A stretch of DNA of 64,000 nt from the NCBI RefSeq assembly GCF_019430945.1, contig NZ_JAHYCB010000003.1, positions 434,001-498,000 on the forward strand. Direction: 5' to 3'. Positions 55,269 through 62,913 of the stretch are shown here, one piece after another. Position numbers and translations under genes: made by a program. The notes under the pieces are model-generated. The model ran no database searches, had not been told where the DNA came from, and was given only the letters and a program-made list of their open reading frames with translations. Within the stretch, counting starts at the first letter, position 1. Every line of letters begins with the position of its first letter. The stretch comes from Neorhizobium populisoli (lineage in GTDB: Bacteria > Pseudomonadota > Alphaproteobacteria > Rhizobiales > Rhizobiaceae).

Positions 55269-56978
55269 ATGAAAAACCTCAAACTCCTCCTGGCCGGCAC
55301 CGTCGCCGCGATAGCCTTCACAGGCTCGGTCGCGCACGCTGACCGCGCGACCGACGGGGACCTGAAAATCCTCTTCTGGCAGGCCGTATCAACGATGAAC
55401 CCGTACCTCTCGGGCGGTACGAAGGAAGTCTACGCCTCTTCTATGGTCATCGAGCCGCTCGCTCGTTACGACGAGAAGGCAAACCTGGTCCCGATGCTCG
55501 TCACCGAGATTCCGACGCTGGAAAATGGCGGCGTCGCAAAGGACATGCTCTCGATCACCTGGAAGCTGAAGGCGGACGTCAAGTGGTCGGACGGCACGCC
55601 GTTCACCGCCGATGATGTGATCTTCACCTGGAAATATTGCACGGCCCCGGATGGCGGTTGCGCCCAGAAGGCCCAGTATCAGGGTATCAAGAGCGTCGAA
55701 GCCGTCGACAAGAACACCGTCAAGGTCTCGTTCGAAGAGCCGAAATATTACCCTTACAGCGCCTTCGTCGGCGCGCAGTCCCCGGTCATCCAGAGAAAGC
55801 AGTTCGAAAACTGCGTCGGCGCCAAGGCTCCGGGTTGCACGGCCGCAAACTTCGGCCCGGTCGGTACCGGCCCGTTCGTCGTCAAGGAATTCAAGCCGAA
55901 CGACGTCATCACGCTGACCGCCAACACCAATTATCGCGATCCGAAGAAGCCGGCCTTCGCGTCGGTTACCCTGAAGGGTGGTGGCGATGCGGCTTCGGCA
56001 GCACGCGCGGTTCTGGAAACCGGCGAATTCGACTACGGCTGGAACATGCAGGTCGAGCCGGAAGTGCTGGCCAAGATGGTTGCCGCCGGCAAGGGCAAGC
56101 TGGAAACAGCCTTCGGCACCCAGGTCGAGCGTATCGTGCTCAACCGCTACAATGCCGACCCGTCACTCGGCGCCAAGCGTTCCACCAAGGAAGCCGGCCC
56201 GCATCCGTCGCTTGCCGATCCGGCCGTTCGCCGCGCGCTCTCGCTCGCCATCGACCGCACGACCATCGTCGAAGCTGGTTACGGTGCAGCCGGCAAGGAA
56301 ACCTGCAACATCGTTCCGGCTCCGGCCGCAGTCGCTTCGACCAAGAACGACAGCTGGTGCCTGAAACAGGATGTCGCCGGCGCCAACAAGCTGCTCGACG
56401 ATGCTGGCTGGAAGAAGGGTTCGGACGGCATTCGCGCCAAGAACGGCGTGAAGCTCAACTTCCTCTACTCGACCTCCACCAACTCGGTTCGCCAGGCGAC
56501 CCAGGAATTGGTGAAGGCATGGTGGGCGGAAATCGGCGTTGGCGCTGAACTGCGCAACGCCTCGGCTTCCGTCTTCTTCGGCGGCGACCCGGCATCCCCG
56601 GACACCTTCCAGAAGTTCTATGCCGACGTCGAAATGTACACCAACAACTTCGACGGCACGGATCCGGAAAAGTATCTGGCGGAATGGCTGTGCGACAAGG
56701 CGCCGAGCCCGTCCAACGGCTGGCAGGGCCAGAATATTCCGCGTTACTGCAACGCAGACTATGACAAGGGCGTAGCCGAACTTTCCAAGACCGGCGATCC
56801 CGCCAAGCGCGCCGAGCTCGCCAAGAAGCTCAACGACATGCTGACCGAGGAAGGCGCGCATATCCCGCTCGTCCATCGCGGTCAGGTTTCCTCGCATTCC
56901 CTGAAGCTCGCGGGCGTCCGGATGAATGGCTGGGACTCTGAACTGTGGAACGTCGCCGACTGGTCGCGCGCGAAGTAA
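55269..56978 (+). CDS. peptide-type ABC transporter periplasmic binding protein
   Basis: A 569-aa cluster C binding protein (SBP_bac_5). The signal peptide ends at VAHA before DRAT (residue 24). KADVKWSDGTPFTADDVIFTW (in two parts) is the family hallmark. It starts the plus-strand half of the locus, followed after 78 bp by two permease genes. Ligands of this class include peptides, opines and glycosides. Confidence 0.92.
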   Translation: MKNLKLLLAGTVAAIAFTGSVAHADRATDGDLKILFWQAVSTMNPYLSGGTKEVYASSMVIEPLARYDEKANLVPMLVTEIPTLENGGVAKDMLSITWKLKADVKWSDGTPFTADDVIFTWKYCTAPDGGCAQKAQYQGIKSVEAVDKNTVKVSFEEPKYYPYSAFVGAQSPVIQRKQFENCVGAKAPGCTAANFGPVGTGPFVVKEFKPNDVITLTANTNYRDPKKPAFASVTLKGGGDAASAARAVLETGEFDYGWNMQVEPEVLAKMVAAGKGKLETAFGTQVERIVLNRYNADPSLGAKRSTKEAGPHPSLADPAVRRALSLAIDRTTIVEAGYGAAGKETCNIVPAPAAVASTKNDSWCLKQDVAGANKLLDDAGWKKGSDGIRAKNGVKLNFLYSTSTNSVRQATQELVKAWWAEIGVGAELRNASASVFFGGDPASPDTFQKFYADVEMYTNNFDGTDPEKYLAEWLCDKAPSPSNGWQGQNIPRYCNADYDKGVAELSKTGDPAKRAELAKKLNDMLTEEGAHIPLVHRGQVSSHSLKLAGVRMNGWDSELWNVADWSRAK

Positions 56979-57056
56979 TGACGATCGCCGGGCCTGCCTT
57001 CGCGCAGGCCCGGCGGCCGCATTTTTCTTCTCCCGCGTAGCCCGGAGACTTTTTGA

Positions 57057-58067
57057 ATGTTCACATACACTTTGCGGCGATTGCTGTTTGCAATCCCGAC
57101 GTTGCTGATCATCAGCTTCGCTATCTTCGCGCTTCTCGATCTGGCACCCAATGATCCCACCGGCGACCTGCCGTTGACGATCCCGCCGGAGGTTCGAGAG
57201 CAGATCAGGGCATCGCTCGGTCTCGATCAACCCTTTTTCCTTCGCTATCTTTACTGGCTGCAGCAGTTCTTCATCAATGAACCGCTCAATATCCTCGAAC
57301 GTCTGACCGGTTGGCAGTTCGGCGACGGGTCTCGCATGCGCGTTCTTTCCTGGGCGACACGCAGCCCGGTGGTGGATCTCATCGTTCAGCGCCTGCCGCA
57401 GACGCTCTGGGTCGTCGGCCTCGCCTATCTGTTCGGCGTGATGATCGCCATCCCGATCGGCGTCATCTCGGCCTATAAACAGTATTCGGTCTTCGACCAG
57501 ATCGGCACGTTCCTGGCGATGGTGGGCTACTCGGTCCCGACCTTCTTCACCGGCGTGCTGATGATCGTCATCTTCTCCTCCTACCTGCAATGGTTCCCGT
57601 CGGTCTATGACACCAATCTCGTGGTCACCGACTTCTCGAGCTTCCTGCTGCAGGTGAAGCAGATGATCCTGCCGGTGACGGTGCTGGCGCTGTTCAACGC
57701 CTCGCAGATCACCCGTTTCGTGCGGGCCTCGATGCTGGACAACCTGCATCAGGACTATGTCCGCACGGCGCGCGCCAAGGGCGTCAAGGAAAAGGCCGTC
57801 CTGCTCGTCCACGTGCTGCGCAACAGCCTGATCCCGGTCGTCACCGTCATCGCGCTCGGCGTTCCGACCATCTTCTCGGGCGCCATCATCACCGAGCAAA
57901 TCTTCCGTGTGAACGGGCTCGGCCAGCTGCTGATCACCGCCGTGCAGGGTGCGGATATTCCGCTCGTGCAGACGCTGACCTTCATCTTCGCCGTGCTGAT
58001 CGTGCTCTTCAACCTCATCGCCGACGTACTTTACGGCATTCTTGACCCGAGGATCCGTTATGACTGA
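57057..58067 (+). CDS. peptide-type ABC transporter permease (DppB like)
   Basis: A 336-aa permease. The N-terminal TLRRLLFAIPTLLIISFAIF helix and a long periplasmic loop precede five more helices. The EAA loop lies around DYVRTARAKGVKEKAVL. It overlaps the next permease gene by 8 bp (58060-58067). Confidence 0.92.
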   Translation: MFTYTLRRLLFAIPTLLIISFAIFALLDLAPNDPTGDLPLTIPPEVREQIRASLGLDQPFFLRYLYWLQQFFINEPLNILERLTGWQFGDGSRMRVLSWATRSPVVDLIVQRLPQTLWVVGLAYLFGVMIAIPIGVISAYKQYSVFDQIGTFLAMVGYSVPTFFTGVLMIVIFSSYLQWFPSVYDTNLVVTDFSSFLLQVKQMILPVTVLALFNASQITRFVRASMLDNLHQDYVRTARAKGVKEKAVLLVHVLRNSLIPVVTVIALGVPTIFSGAIITEQIFRVNGLGQLLITAVQGADIPLVQTLTFIFAVLIVLFNLIADVLYGILDPRIRYD

Positions 58068-58986
58068 TGCGACAATCACCAGCGCGCCGCCTGCCAAGGC
58101 GGCCACCCCCACCCGCTCCGCCCTCGCCGACATGTGGAAGCAGTTCCGCGCTCACAAGGGCGGCGTCGCCGGGCTGATCATCTTCACCTTCATCGTTCTT
58201 GCGGTGTTTGTCGGGCCGTATATCCATACGGTCGCTCCCAACGCCATCAACATCCGCGACAAGAACCAATGGCCTTCGCTGGCGCATCCGTTCGGCACCG
58301 ACAATCTCGGCAAGGACATGCTGGCGCAGGTTCTCGCCGGCGGGCGCATCTCGCTCGCCGTCGGCATCACCGCGATGCTGCTGGCGCTGTTTCTCGGAAC
58401 GCTGGTCGGCGTGCTGTCCGGTTATTTCCGCAGGCTCGACAATCCGCTGATGCGATTGACCGACCTGTTCCTGGCGCTGCCGCTCCTGCCGCTGCTGCTC
58501 GTCATCCTGATGCTGTTCCGCGATACGCTCAGGTCAGCCTTTGGACCGGAAACCGGCATCTTCATCCTGATCGTCTTCGTGATCGGGATCACCAGCTGGA
58601 TGCACACCGCCCGCATCGTGCGCGGCGACGTGCTCTCAGTCAAAAGCCAGGAATTCATCCTGGCGGCGAAATCCAGCGGCATGCGGGAATACCGGATCAT
58701 CCTGAAGCACATCCTGCCGAACGTGCTGAGTTCCATCATGGTCTCGGCGACGCTCGGCATTGCGGCGGCCATCATCACGGAATCGGCGCTGAGCTTCCTC
58801 GGCCTCGGTTTCCCGTCGGACTTCCCCACCTGGGGGCGTCTGCTCTTCGACGGCGCAAACTTCATGCAGCTCACGCCATCGCGCGTGCTCTGGCCGGGCT
58901 TGGCAATCTCGATGACGGTGCTGAGCGTCAACTATATGGGCGACGCGATCCGTGACGCGCTCGATCCGAGAGCATTGAAGCACTAG
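58060..58986 (+). CDS. peptide-type ABC transporter permease (DppC like)
   Basis: A 308-aa permease with the OppC N-terminal domain (MWKQFRAHKGGVAGLIIFTF) and an EAA loop in FILAAKSSGMREYRIILKHI. ATG at 58060 overlaps the DppB-like stop, indicating coupled translation. A strong terminator follows at 59012-59039. Confidence 0.92.
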   Translation: MTDATITSAPPAKAATPTRSALADMWKQFRAHKGGVAGLIIFTFIVLAVFVGPYIHTVAPNAINIRDKNQWPSLAHPFGTDNLGKDMLAQVLAGGRISLAVGITAMLLALFLGTLVGVLSGYFRRLDNPLMRLTDLFLALPLLPLLLVILMLFRDTLRSAFGPETGIFILIVFVIGITSWMHTARIVRGDVLSVKSQEFILAAKSSGMREYRIILKHILPNVLSSIMVSATLGIAAAIITESALSFLGLGFPSDFPTWGRLLFDGANFMQLTPSRVLWPGLAISMTVLSVNYMGDAIRDALDPRALKH

Positions 58987-59011
58987 CTTCGTCGCTCCGA
59001 CACATAGTCAT

Positions 59012-59039
59012 AAAAATGGCGGCTTCGGCCGCCATTTTT
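59012..59039 (+). terminator. terminator of the peptide permease operon
   Basis: Perfect 12-bp stem AAAAATGGCGGC/GCCGCCATTTTT with a TTCG tetraloop, 25 bp past the DppC-like stop. Confidence 0.95.
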
Positions 59040-59097
59040 ATTTCGCGACAAGCCGAAAACGGCTTTCAAAAAAAATCGAAATTTTTTCGAAACTGCC

Positions 59098-59122
59098 GGA
59101 ACCTAACTCCGGGACGTCCGTT
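59098..59122 (+). promoter_or_regulatory. sigma EcfG-type promoter of the candidate small RNA
   Basis: GGAAC at 59098-59102, exactly 16 nt, CGTT at 59119-59122. The same spacing and both boxes occur upstream of phyR and the DUF1328 pseudogene in this window. Nothing but the candidate RNA lies downstream on this strand. Confidence 0.75.
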
Positions 59123-59128
59123 ATATCA

Positions 59129-59248
59129 GTGTCTGAAGGCGACCCCCCGTCCCCCGCCCTACAAAGCCTTCGGACATACTCTTCAATCCCCCTCGAAGAG
59201 ACGAACTGGGTCGGCTCCGTCAAATCGGAACCGACCCAGCTCAGTTTT
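59129..59248 (+). ncRNA. candidate stress-induced small RNA with C-rich loops
   Basis: Transcript inferred from the EcfG-type promoter (start near 59129) to a T run at 59245-59248. Three hairpins are visible. SL1: 11-bp stem 59130-59140 with 59166-59176 (one G-U pair) and a 25-nt loop holding CCCCCC and CCCCCGCCC. SL2: 6-bp stem CTCTTC 59179-59184 with 59195-59200 and loop AATCCCCCTC. SL3: 9-bp stem CTGGGTCGG 59206-59214 with 59231-59239, plus inner CCG/CGG, then TTTT. C-rich loops are typical of alphaproteobacterial regulatory RNAs that pair with Shine-Dalgarno sequences, as described for GsrN of Caulobacter. No coding frame fits. Homology to GsrN itself is not claimed. Confidence 0.6.
59206..59248 (+). 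terminator. terminator-like hairpin at the end of the candidate small RNA
   Basis: Stem CTGGGTCGG/CCGACCCAG with an additional CCG/CGG pair inside, followed after CTCAG by TTTT. The U tract is short and offset by 5 nt, so termination may be incomplete. Confidence 0.55.
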
Positions 59249-59355
59249 GGGCATTAGAAAATCCCACATTCACCAAATACAGCCGCATTTTTCACGCGAT
59301 CGGAATATGCGCGTCGCCGCTCGTTCGAAAGCTCATCATTCGTAATGGTGCGGGC

Positions 59356-60360
59356 TTATTCGCCACCGCTTTCCAGCGGGAAAACCAGCCGATAGCTGAT
59401 ACGGTCATGGGCGATCACGTAGGTCGCCTTTCCATTGACCGAGGCCGGCACGACGCGTTCGAGAACCGTGCTGCCGAAATGCGCCTTCAGCGCTTCATCG
59501 CCTTCCTTGGAAGCCTTGCCTCCGTCCAGCGTTTCGTCCCAGACGAGTTCAAGGGAGTCATGCCCGCTTACCTGCATGCGCGTGCAGGTGACGTTGATCA
59601 CCCGGCCGCTCCGCAGCAAAGACCCATGGCTGACAGCATTGACGATCAGTTCGTGCAGCGCCAGTCCGAGATGCAGCGAGGCATTCGGCGTCAGTAGCAG
59701 GTTATCGCCATGGACACGCACCAGATGCTTGTTTTCCGGCAGATATTTCTCGGTCTGCTGCTGGACCAGCTCGAAGAAATAGGCGCCGCGCCAGCTGGAA
59801 TCGGTGATCAGATCCTGGCTCTGCGACAGTGAATAAAGCCGTCCGCGGAATTTATGCAGGAAGAGTTCCAGAGAGCCGGAATAACGCGCCGTCTGCAGCG
59901 CAATGCTCTGAATGATCGCCAGCAGATTTTTCGACCGGTGACTGACTTCGCGCAACAGCGCTCTCAGCAGGCGCTCGCGGTGACGCTCCTCGGAGCGATC
60001 GACGATCGTGGTCACGAAATGCAGCCCGCCCTTGCCGAACTCGACCGCCTGAACACGGAATTCGAAAACCTGCTCAGTGCCGATGGTAATCTCGGCATGT
60101 CCCTTTTTCCCGGGCTGGATGAGGCCATCCTTCAGGGTGGCAAGCTTTGCGCCGACATCCTCTCCGAACAGAAGGACGTCGGTCGGCATCTTCACGCCGT
60201 TGATCGACCACGCGTCCGGGAGGTTGGTAACAAAGAGATAGTTGCGCTTCGCATCCTGGATGATGATGCTCGCGCCGAGATCGACAAGCGCCGGGACAAA
60301 AAATTCGCGTAGTTTATCATCACTCTGACCAGCTTGCTGCCATGTCAGGGGATGCACCAA
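59356..60360 (-). CDS. HWE/HisKA_2-type sensor histidine kinase of the general stress locus
   Basis: About 334 aa. A PAS-like sensor region (about residues 20-120) lacks membrane segments. The phospho-acceptor His141 is in LLREVSHRSKNLLAIIQ, and the N box is LALHELIVNAVSHG. Such kinases control PhyR phosphorylation in Rhizobiales. I chose the TTG at 60360 because GGAG lies 8 nt upstream; GTG at 60357 is an alternative and the frame is open to a TTG at 60453. It lies downstream of a broken DUF1328 gene that has an intact EcfG-type promoter, so it is probably part of the stress regulon. Confidence 0.85.
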   Translation of the reverse strand: MVHPLTWQQAGQSDDKLREFFVPALVDLGASIIIQDAKRNYLFVTNLPDAWSINGVKMPTDVLLFGEDVGAKLATLKDGLIQPGKKGHAEITIGTEQVFEFRVQAVEFGKGGLHFVTTIVDRSEERHRERLLRALLREVSHRSKNLLAIIQSIALQTARYSGSLELFLHKFRGRLYSLSQSQDLITDSSWRGAYFFELVQQQTEKYLPENKHLVRVHGDNLLLTPNASLHLGLALHELIVNAVSHGSLLRSGRVINVTCTRMQVSGHDSLELVWDETLDGGKASKEGDEALKAHFGSTVLERVVPASVNGKATYVIAHDRISYRLVFPLESGGE

Positions 60361-60393
60361 TTTCCACACTCCGTCTGCGGGCTTTCGGGGAAG

Positions 60394-60419
60394 CCGGGCG
60401 CCGCTGAAGCGGCCCCCGG
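60394..60419 (-). other. strong hairpin in the kinase leader
   Basis: CCGGG and CCCGG outer stem with a GCCGC/GCGGC inner stem, one mismatch, and a TGAA loop. It lies between the DUF1328 pseudogene and the kinase start; it may be a processing or attenuation element. Confidence 0.4.
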
Positions 60420-60449
60420 ATTTATGAGCATTTGACGTTTTATATGGCG

Positions 60450-60613
60450 TCAAGCACGCCGGAACAACCCGGCAATAAGCGATATGACAAGCAGCAGGAG
60501 AAATATGAGGAAAAGGATTCTGGCAATACCTGCCGCCGTTCCCGCAATACCGCCAAAGCCAGAGGCGCCGACAATATGGCTACGAGCAGGAAGACAAGAG
60601 CCTAATACAACAT
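60450..60613 (-). pseudogene. DUF1328 small membrane protein, inactivated
   Basis: ATG at 60613 with GGAGAACGTC upstream begins MLY then TAG; in the family the fourth residue is Trp (MLYWALVF), so TGG has become TAG. A 2-nt insertion (extra AT in GCCATATTGTC) shifts the frame at about codon 13. With both repaired, the frame gives a normal 53-residue DUF1328 protein containing [17 protein letters not shown] and ending [12 protein letters not shown]1328 proteins are small, two-helix stress-associated membrane proteins. The two lesions are independent, so a single sequencing error does not explain it. The EcfG-type promoter upstream is intact. Confidence 0.8.
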
Positions 60614-60644
60614 GACGTTCTCCTTGCGGGATGATGCCCCGTCA

Positions 60645-60669
60645 AACGCCGCCATGTGATATTTGTTCC
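60645..60669 (-). promoter_or_regulatory. sigma EcfG-type promoter of the DUF1328 pseudogene and kinase
   Basis: Minus strand GGAAC (complement of 60665-60669), 16 nt, CGTT (complement of 60645-60648). It lies 32 bp upstream of the pseudogene start and is the nearest promoter candidate for the histidine kinase gene. Confidence 0.75.
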
Positions 60670-60692
60670 TGCTTACCTGCCTAGCCGTTGTC

Positions 60693-61487
60693 TTAGGCCG
60701 CTGCCTTGACCGCCTCGTTGAAGAACAATGCCTGGCTGATGAGCGCCTTCACCATATCCGGATTGAACGGCTTGGTGACGAGGAACGCCGGCTCCGGCCG
60801 TTCCCCGGTCAACAGCCGCTCAGGGAAGGCGGTGATGAAGATGACCGGAACGGTGGAGGATTTCAGGATTTCGTTGACTGCATCGATACCCGAACTGCCG
60901 TCGGCAAGCTGAATATCCGCGAGCACCATCTTGGGATGCGAGGTATTGAACAGCGACACCGCTTCCTTGTGCGTACGGGCAATGCCGGTGACGCGGTGGC
61001 CAAGGTCCTGAACCATCTGCTCGATGTCGAGCGCGATCAGCGGCTCGTCTTCAATGATCATGATGTCTGTCGCGACCTGGCGCGAGATTTCGCGAGTTGC
61101 CTCGTCGAGCAGCCGGTTCACTTCGCTTACGCTGACATCCAGCACTTCAGCGGTTTCTTCGACTGAGAAGCCTTCGACCGAAATCAACAGAAACGCATGC
61201 CGCGCCTGGGAGGGAAGCGAAGCGAGGTTGGCCGCAGCGCGCTGTTCCCAGGCGAAGGGCGAGTCGATCGGACGGATCTCGATGTTGGTGGAACCAAAGA
61301 TCGCAACGAATAGTTTATAAAGCGAAACACGGTCCTTCGACGATTCCGGGAATATGGAAACGTCTGCGATCAAAGCTTCCAGGACCGCGGCGACATAAGC
61401 GTCTCCCGAAGTCTGCGATCCGGTGACGGCGCGTGCATACCGACGCAGATACGGAAGGTGAGACGCAACGCGTGTGGTGAGTGACAT
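60693..61487 (-). CDS. phyR: PhyR, anti-anti-sigma response regulator
   Basis: A 264-aa protein with an N-terminal sigma-like domain (about residues 1-130, ending in VSVSEVNRLLDEATREI) and a C-terminal receiver. The acidic pair is in MIIEDEPLIALD, the phospho-acceptor Asp in MVLADIQLADGSSG and the Lys in FLVTKPFNPD. When phosphorylated, PhyR binds NepR and frees EcfG. The ATG at 61487 has GGGGAG upstream. It is divergent from nepR-ecfG and has an EcfG-type promoter, giving positive feedback. Confidence 0.95.
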   Translation of the reverse strand: MSLTTRVASHLPYLRRYARAVTGSQTSGDAYVAAVLEALIADVSIFPESSKDRVSLYKLFVAIFGSTNIEIRPIDSPFAWEQRAAANLASLPSQARHAFLLISVEGFSVEETAEVLDVSVSEVNRLLDEATREISRQVATDIMIIEDEPLIALDIEQMVQDLGHRVTGIARTHKEAVSLFNTSHPKMVLADIQLADGSSGIDAVNEILKSSTVPVIFITAFPERLLTGERPEPAFLVTKPFNPDMVKALISQALFFNEAVKAAA

Positions 61488-61531
61488 ACAAAAAATCTCC
61501 CCTGTGCCCAGCGGGCAATTGACCTGATATG

Positions 61532-61556
61532 AACGTGGGGATGCAAAAAAAGTTCC
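61532..61556 (-). promoter_or_regulatory. phyR: sigma EcfG-type promoter of phyR
   Basis: Minus strand GGAAC (complement of 61552-61556), 16 nt containing seven T, then CGTT (complement of 61532-61535), 45 bp upstream of the phyR ATG. Confidence 0.85.
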
Positions 61557-61576
61557 GCAAGGATGGAACTTTTTTT
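61545..61576. promoter_or_regulatory. 12-bp inverted repeat joining the phyR and nepR -35 elements
   Basis: AAAAAAAGTTCC at 61545-61556 and GGAACTTTTTTT at 61565-61576, 8-nt spacer. The right GGAAC points toward nepR; 16 nt further on the sequence is AATT instead of CGTT, so the nepR side is a weaker match. Confidence 0.6.
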
Positions 61577-61626
61577 GCCCCCAGGAATTCTCCTGCCCGA
61601 CGATACCGTAACAGGCTGCCCGCGTG

Positions 61627-61836
61627 ATGAGTGAAGACAACCGAAAAAAAGACGAGATGACCTCAATTCAACCAGAAATCAGGCCCGGAGCGGTGCAGCC
61701 TAACGCATCCATTTCCCGTAAATTGCGCGAATTCTACGACGCTGTACAGGACGAAGGTATTCCAGATCGCTTTATGGAATTACTGGAACGCCTGGATCAG
61801 GCCGAAAAGAATGCCAAGTCGGTGGATGTAAAATGA
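61627..61836 (+). CDS. nepR: NepR, anti-sigma factor
   Basis: A 69-aa protein with the two amphipathic helices typical of NepR: ASISRKLREFYDAVQDEGI and DRFMELLERLDQAEK. It sequesters EcfG in unstressed cells and is removed by phosphorylated PhyR. The preceding in-frame GTG at 61624 is an alternative start. It overlaps ecfG by 4 bp (ATGA), so both are made in a fixed ratio. Confidence 0.92.
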   Translation: MSEDNRKKDEMTSIQPEIRPGAVQPNASISRKLREFYDAVQDEGIPDRFMELLERLDQAEKNAKSVDVK

Positions 61837-62399
61837 GCAAAGAAGGCGAGATCGACGATCGCGGCTTCAAGCGCGACCTGCTGGCGTCCCTTCCTAACCT
61901 TCGTGCGTTTGCGGTATCCCTTACCGGCCGGCACGACAAGGCGGACGACCTCGTGCAGGATACCATCATGAAGGCATGGGCGAACCAGACCAGCTTCACC
62001 GCAGGTACGAACATGCGCGCCTGGCTCTTCACCATCCTGCGTAATGAATTCTACAGCCAGATGCGCAAGCGCGGCCGTGAAGTTCAGGACAGCGATGGCC
62101 TGTTCAGCGAGCGGTTTTCCGTTCATCCGGAACAATACGGCCGTCTCGACATGCAGGATTTCCGAAAAGCGCTGGATAAGCTGCCGGACGATCAGCGCGA
62201 AGCGATCGTGCTGGTCGGTGCTGCAGGCTTTGCTTACGAAGAGGCTGCCGCGATCTGCGGATGTGCGGTCGGCACCATCAAGAGCCGTGTTTCCCGCGCC
62301 CGCACACGCCTGCAGGAGCTGCTCGGCGTTTCGGGTGAAAGCGATTACGGTCCGGATGCTGGCGATGCGGCAATCACCGCCCGTGCATTCGGCAGCTGA
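61833..62399 (+). CDS. ecfG: EcfG-type RNA polymerase sigma factor of the general stress response
   Basis: A 188-aa ECF15-type sigma factor. Region 2 covers about residues 15-85 (DKADDLVQDTIMKAWANQTS). Region 4 covers about 105-160 (LPDDQREAIVLVGAAGFAYE and GCAVGTIKSRVSRAR). It recognises GGAAC-N16/17-CGTT promoters, three of which occur in this locus. The C-terminal tail after region 4 is short and acidic. Confidence 0.95.
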   Translation: MSKEGEIDDRGFKRDLLASLPNLRAFAVSLTGRHDKADDLVQDTIMKAWANQTSFTAGTNMRAWLFTILRNEFYSQMRKRGREVQDSDGLFSERFSVHPEQYGRLDMQDFRKALDKLPDDQREAIVLVGAAGFAYEEAAAICGCAVGTIKSRVSRARTRLQELLGVSGESDYGPDAGDAAITARAFGS

Positions 62400-62425
62400 C
62401 AGGTCGAAAACAGCAGCCGTCTTTA

Positions 62426-62461
62426 AAACACGCCGCTCGGTCAGTTCCGGGCGGCGTTTTT
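62426..62461. terminator. bidirectional terminator after ecfG
   Basis: CGCCGC at 62431-62436 pairs with GCGGCG at 62451-62456, with AAAA before and TTTTT after. It overlaps the last codons of the convergent receiver-like gene. Confidence 0.8.
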
Positions 62462-62842
62462 GATTGCCGCGACAAGTTTCTGATCGTCGAAAGGCTTGGA
62501 GACGACCACAACGCCCGGCCATTCTGCAAAGCCGTCCACGGCTTCCTCGTCCATCAGCGTCGAAAGAACGACACCGGCTTCCGTTGCGTTCAGGCGGCGC
62601 ACCGCCTCCGGGCTTCTCACCAGGCTTGCATGGATCAGCACGACATCGAAATTCTGGGTTTCGAGCACGGCCGGATAATCCCGCGGCATGGCAATCACCA
62701 TCTCGCCGTCCAGGTTTTCCGTCAGGATACGCTCCGCCTCCATGGCCACGAGGTATTCCAGGTCGACAATGAGAATGCGCAACAGCGTGGCCTGATCCGA
62801 GTGAATTAATTGCCCTAGATCACCGAAACTATGCGGGGTCAT
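62441..62842 (-). CDS. degenerate response-regulator receiver protein
   Basis: A 133-aa receiver-fold protein. The first strand is LRILIVDLEYLVAMEAERIL, where the second acidic residue of the usual pair is Leu28. The phospho-acceptor position reads NFDVVLIHASLV with His71 in place of Asp. Ser94 (VVLSTL) and Lys116 (VVVSKPFDD) are kept. It probably cannot be phosphorylated in the usual way, but might bind a kinase or PhyR as a pseudo-receiver. The ATG at 62842 lacks a clear ribosome-binding site. It is convergent with ecfG. Confidence 0.8.
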   Translation of the reverse strand: MTPHSFGDLGQLIHSDQATLLRILIVDLEYLVAMEAERILTENLDGEMVIAMPRDYPAVLETQNFDVVLIHASLVRSPEAVRRLNATEAGVVLSTLMDEEAVDGFAEWPGVVVVSKPFDDQKLVAAIKNAARN

Positions 62843-62913
62843 TTAAAAATGACACAGACGGCCGGAAAACAGCCGACTATGGTTTGTTCAATTTAGCTTT
62901 CTTATTGAGTCCA

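Noticed and set aside
56163..58133. 656-codon open frame antisense to the peptide transporter genes
   Set aside because: It is the mirror of two well-supported genes with clear signal peptide and permease motifs. The translated product is charged, His/Asp-rich noise, as expected for antisense frames in GC-rich DNA.
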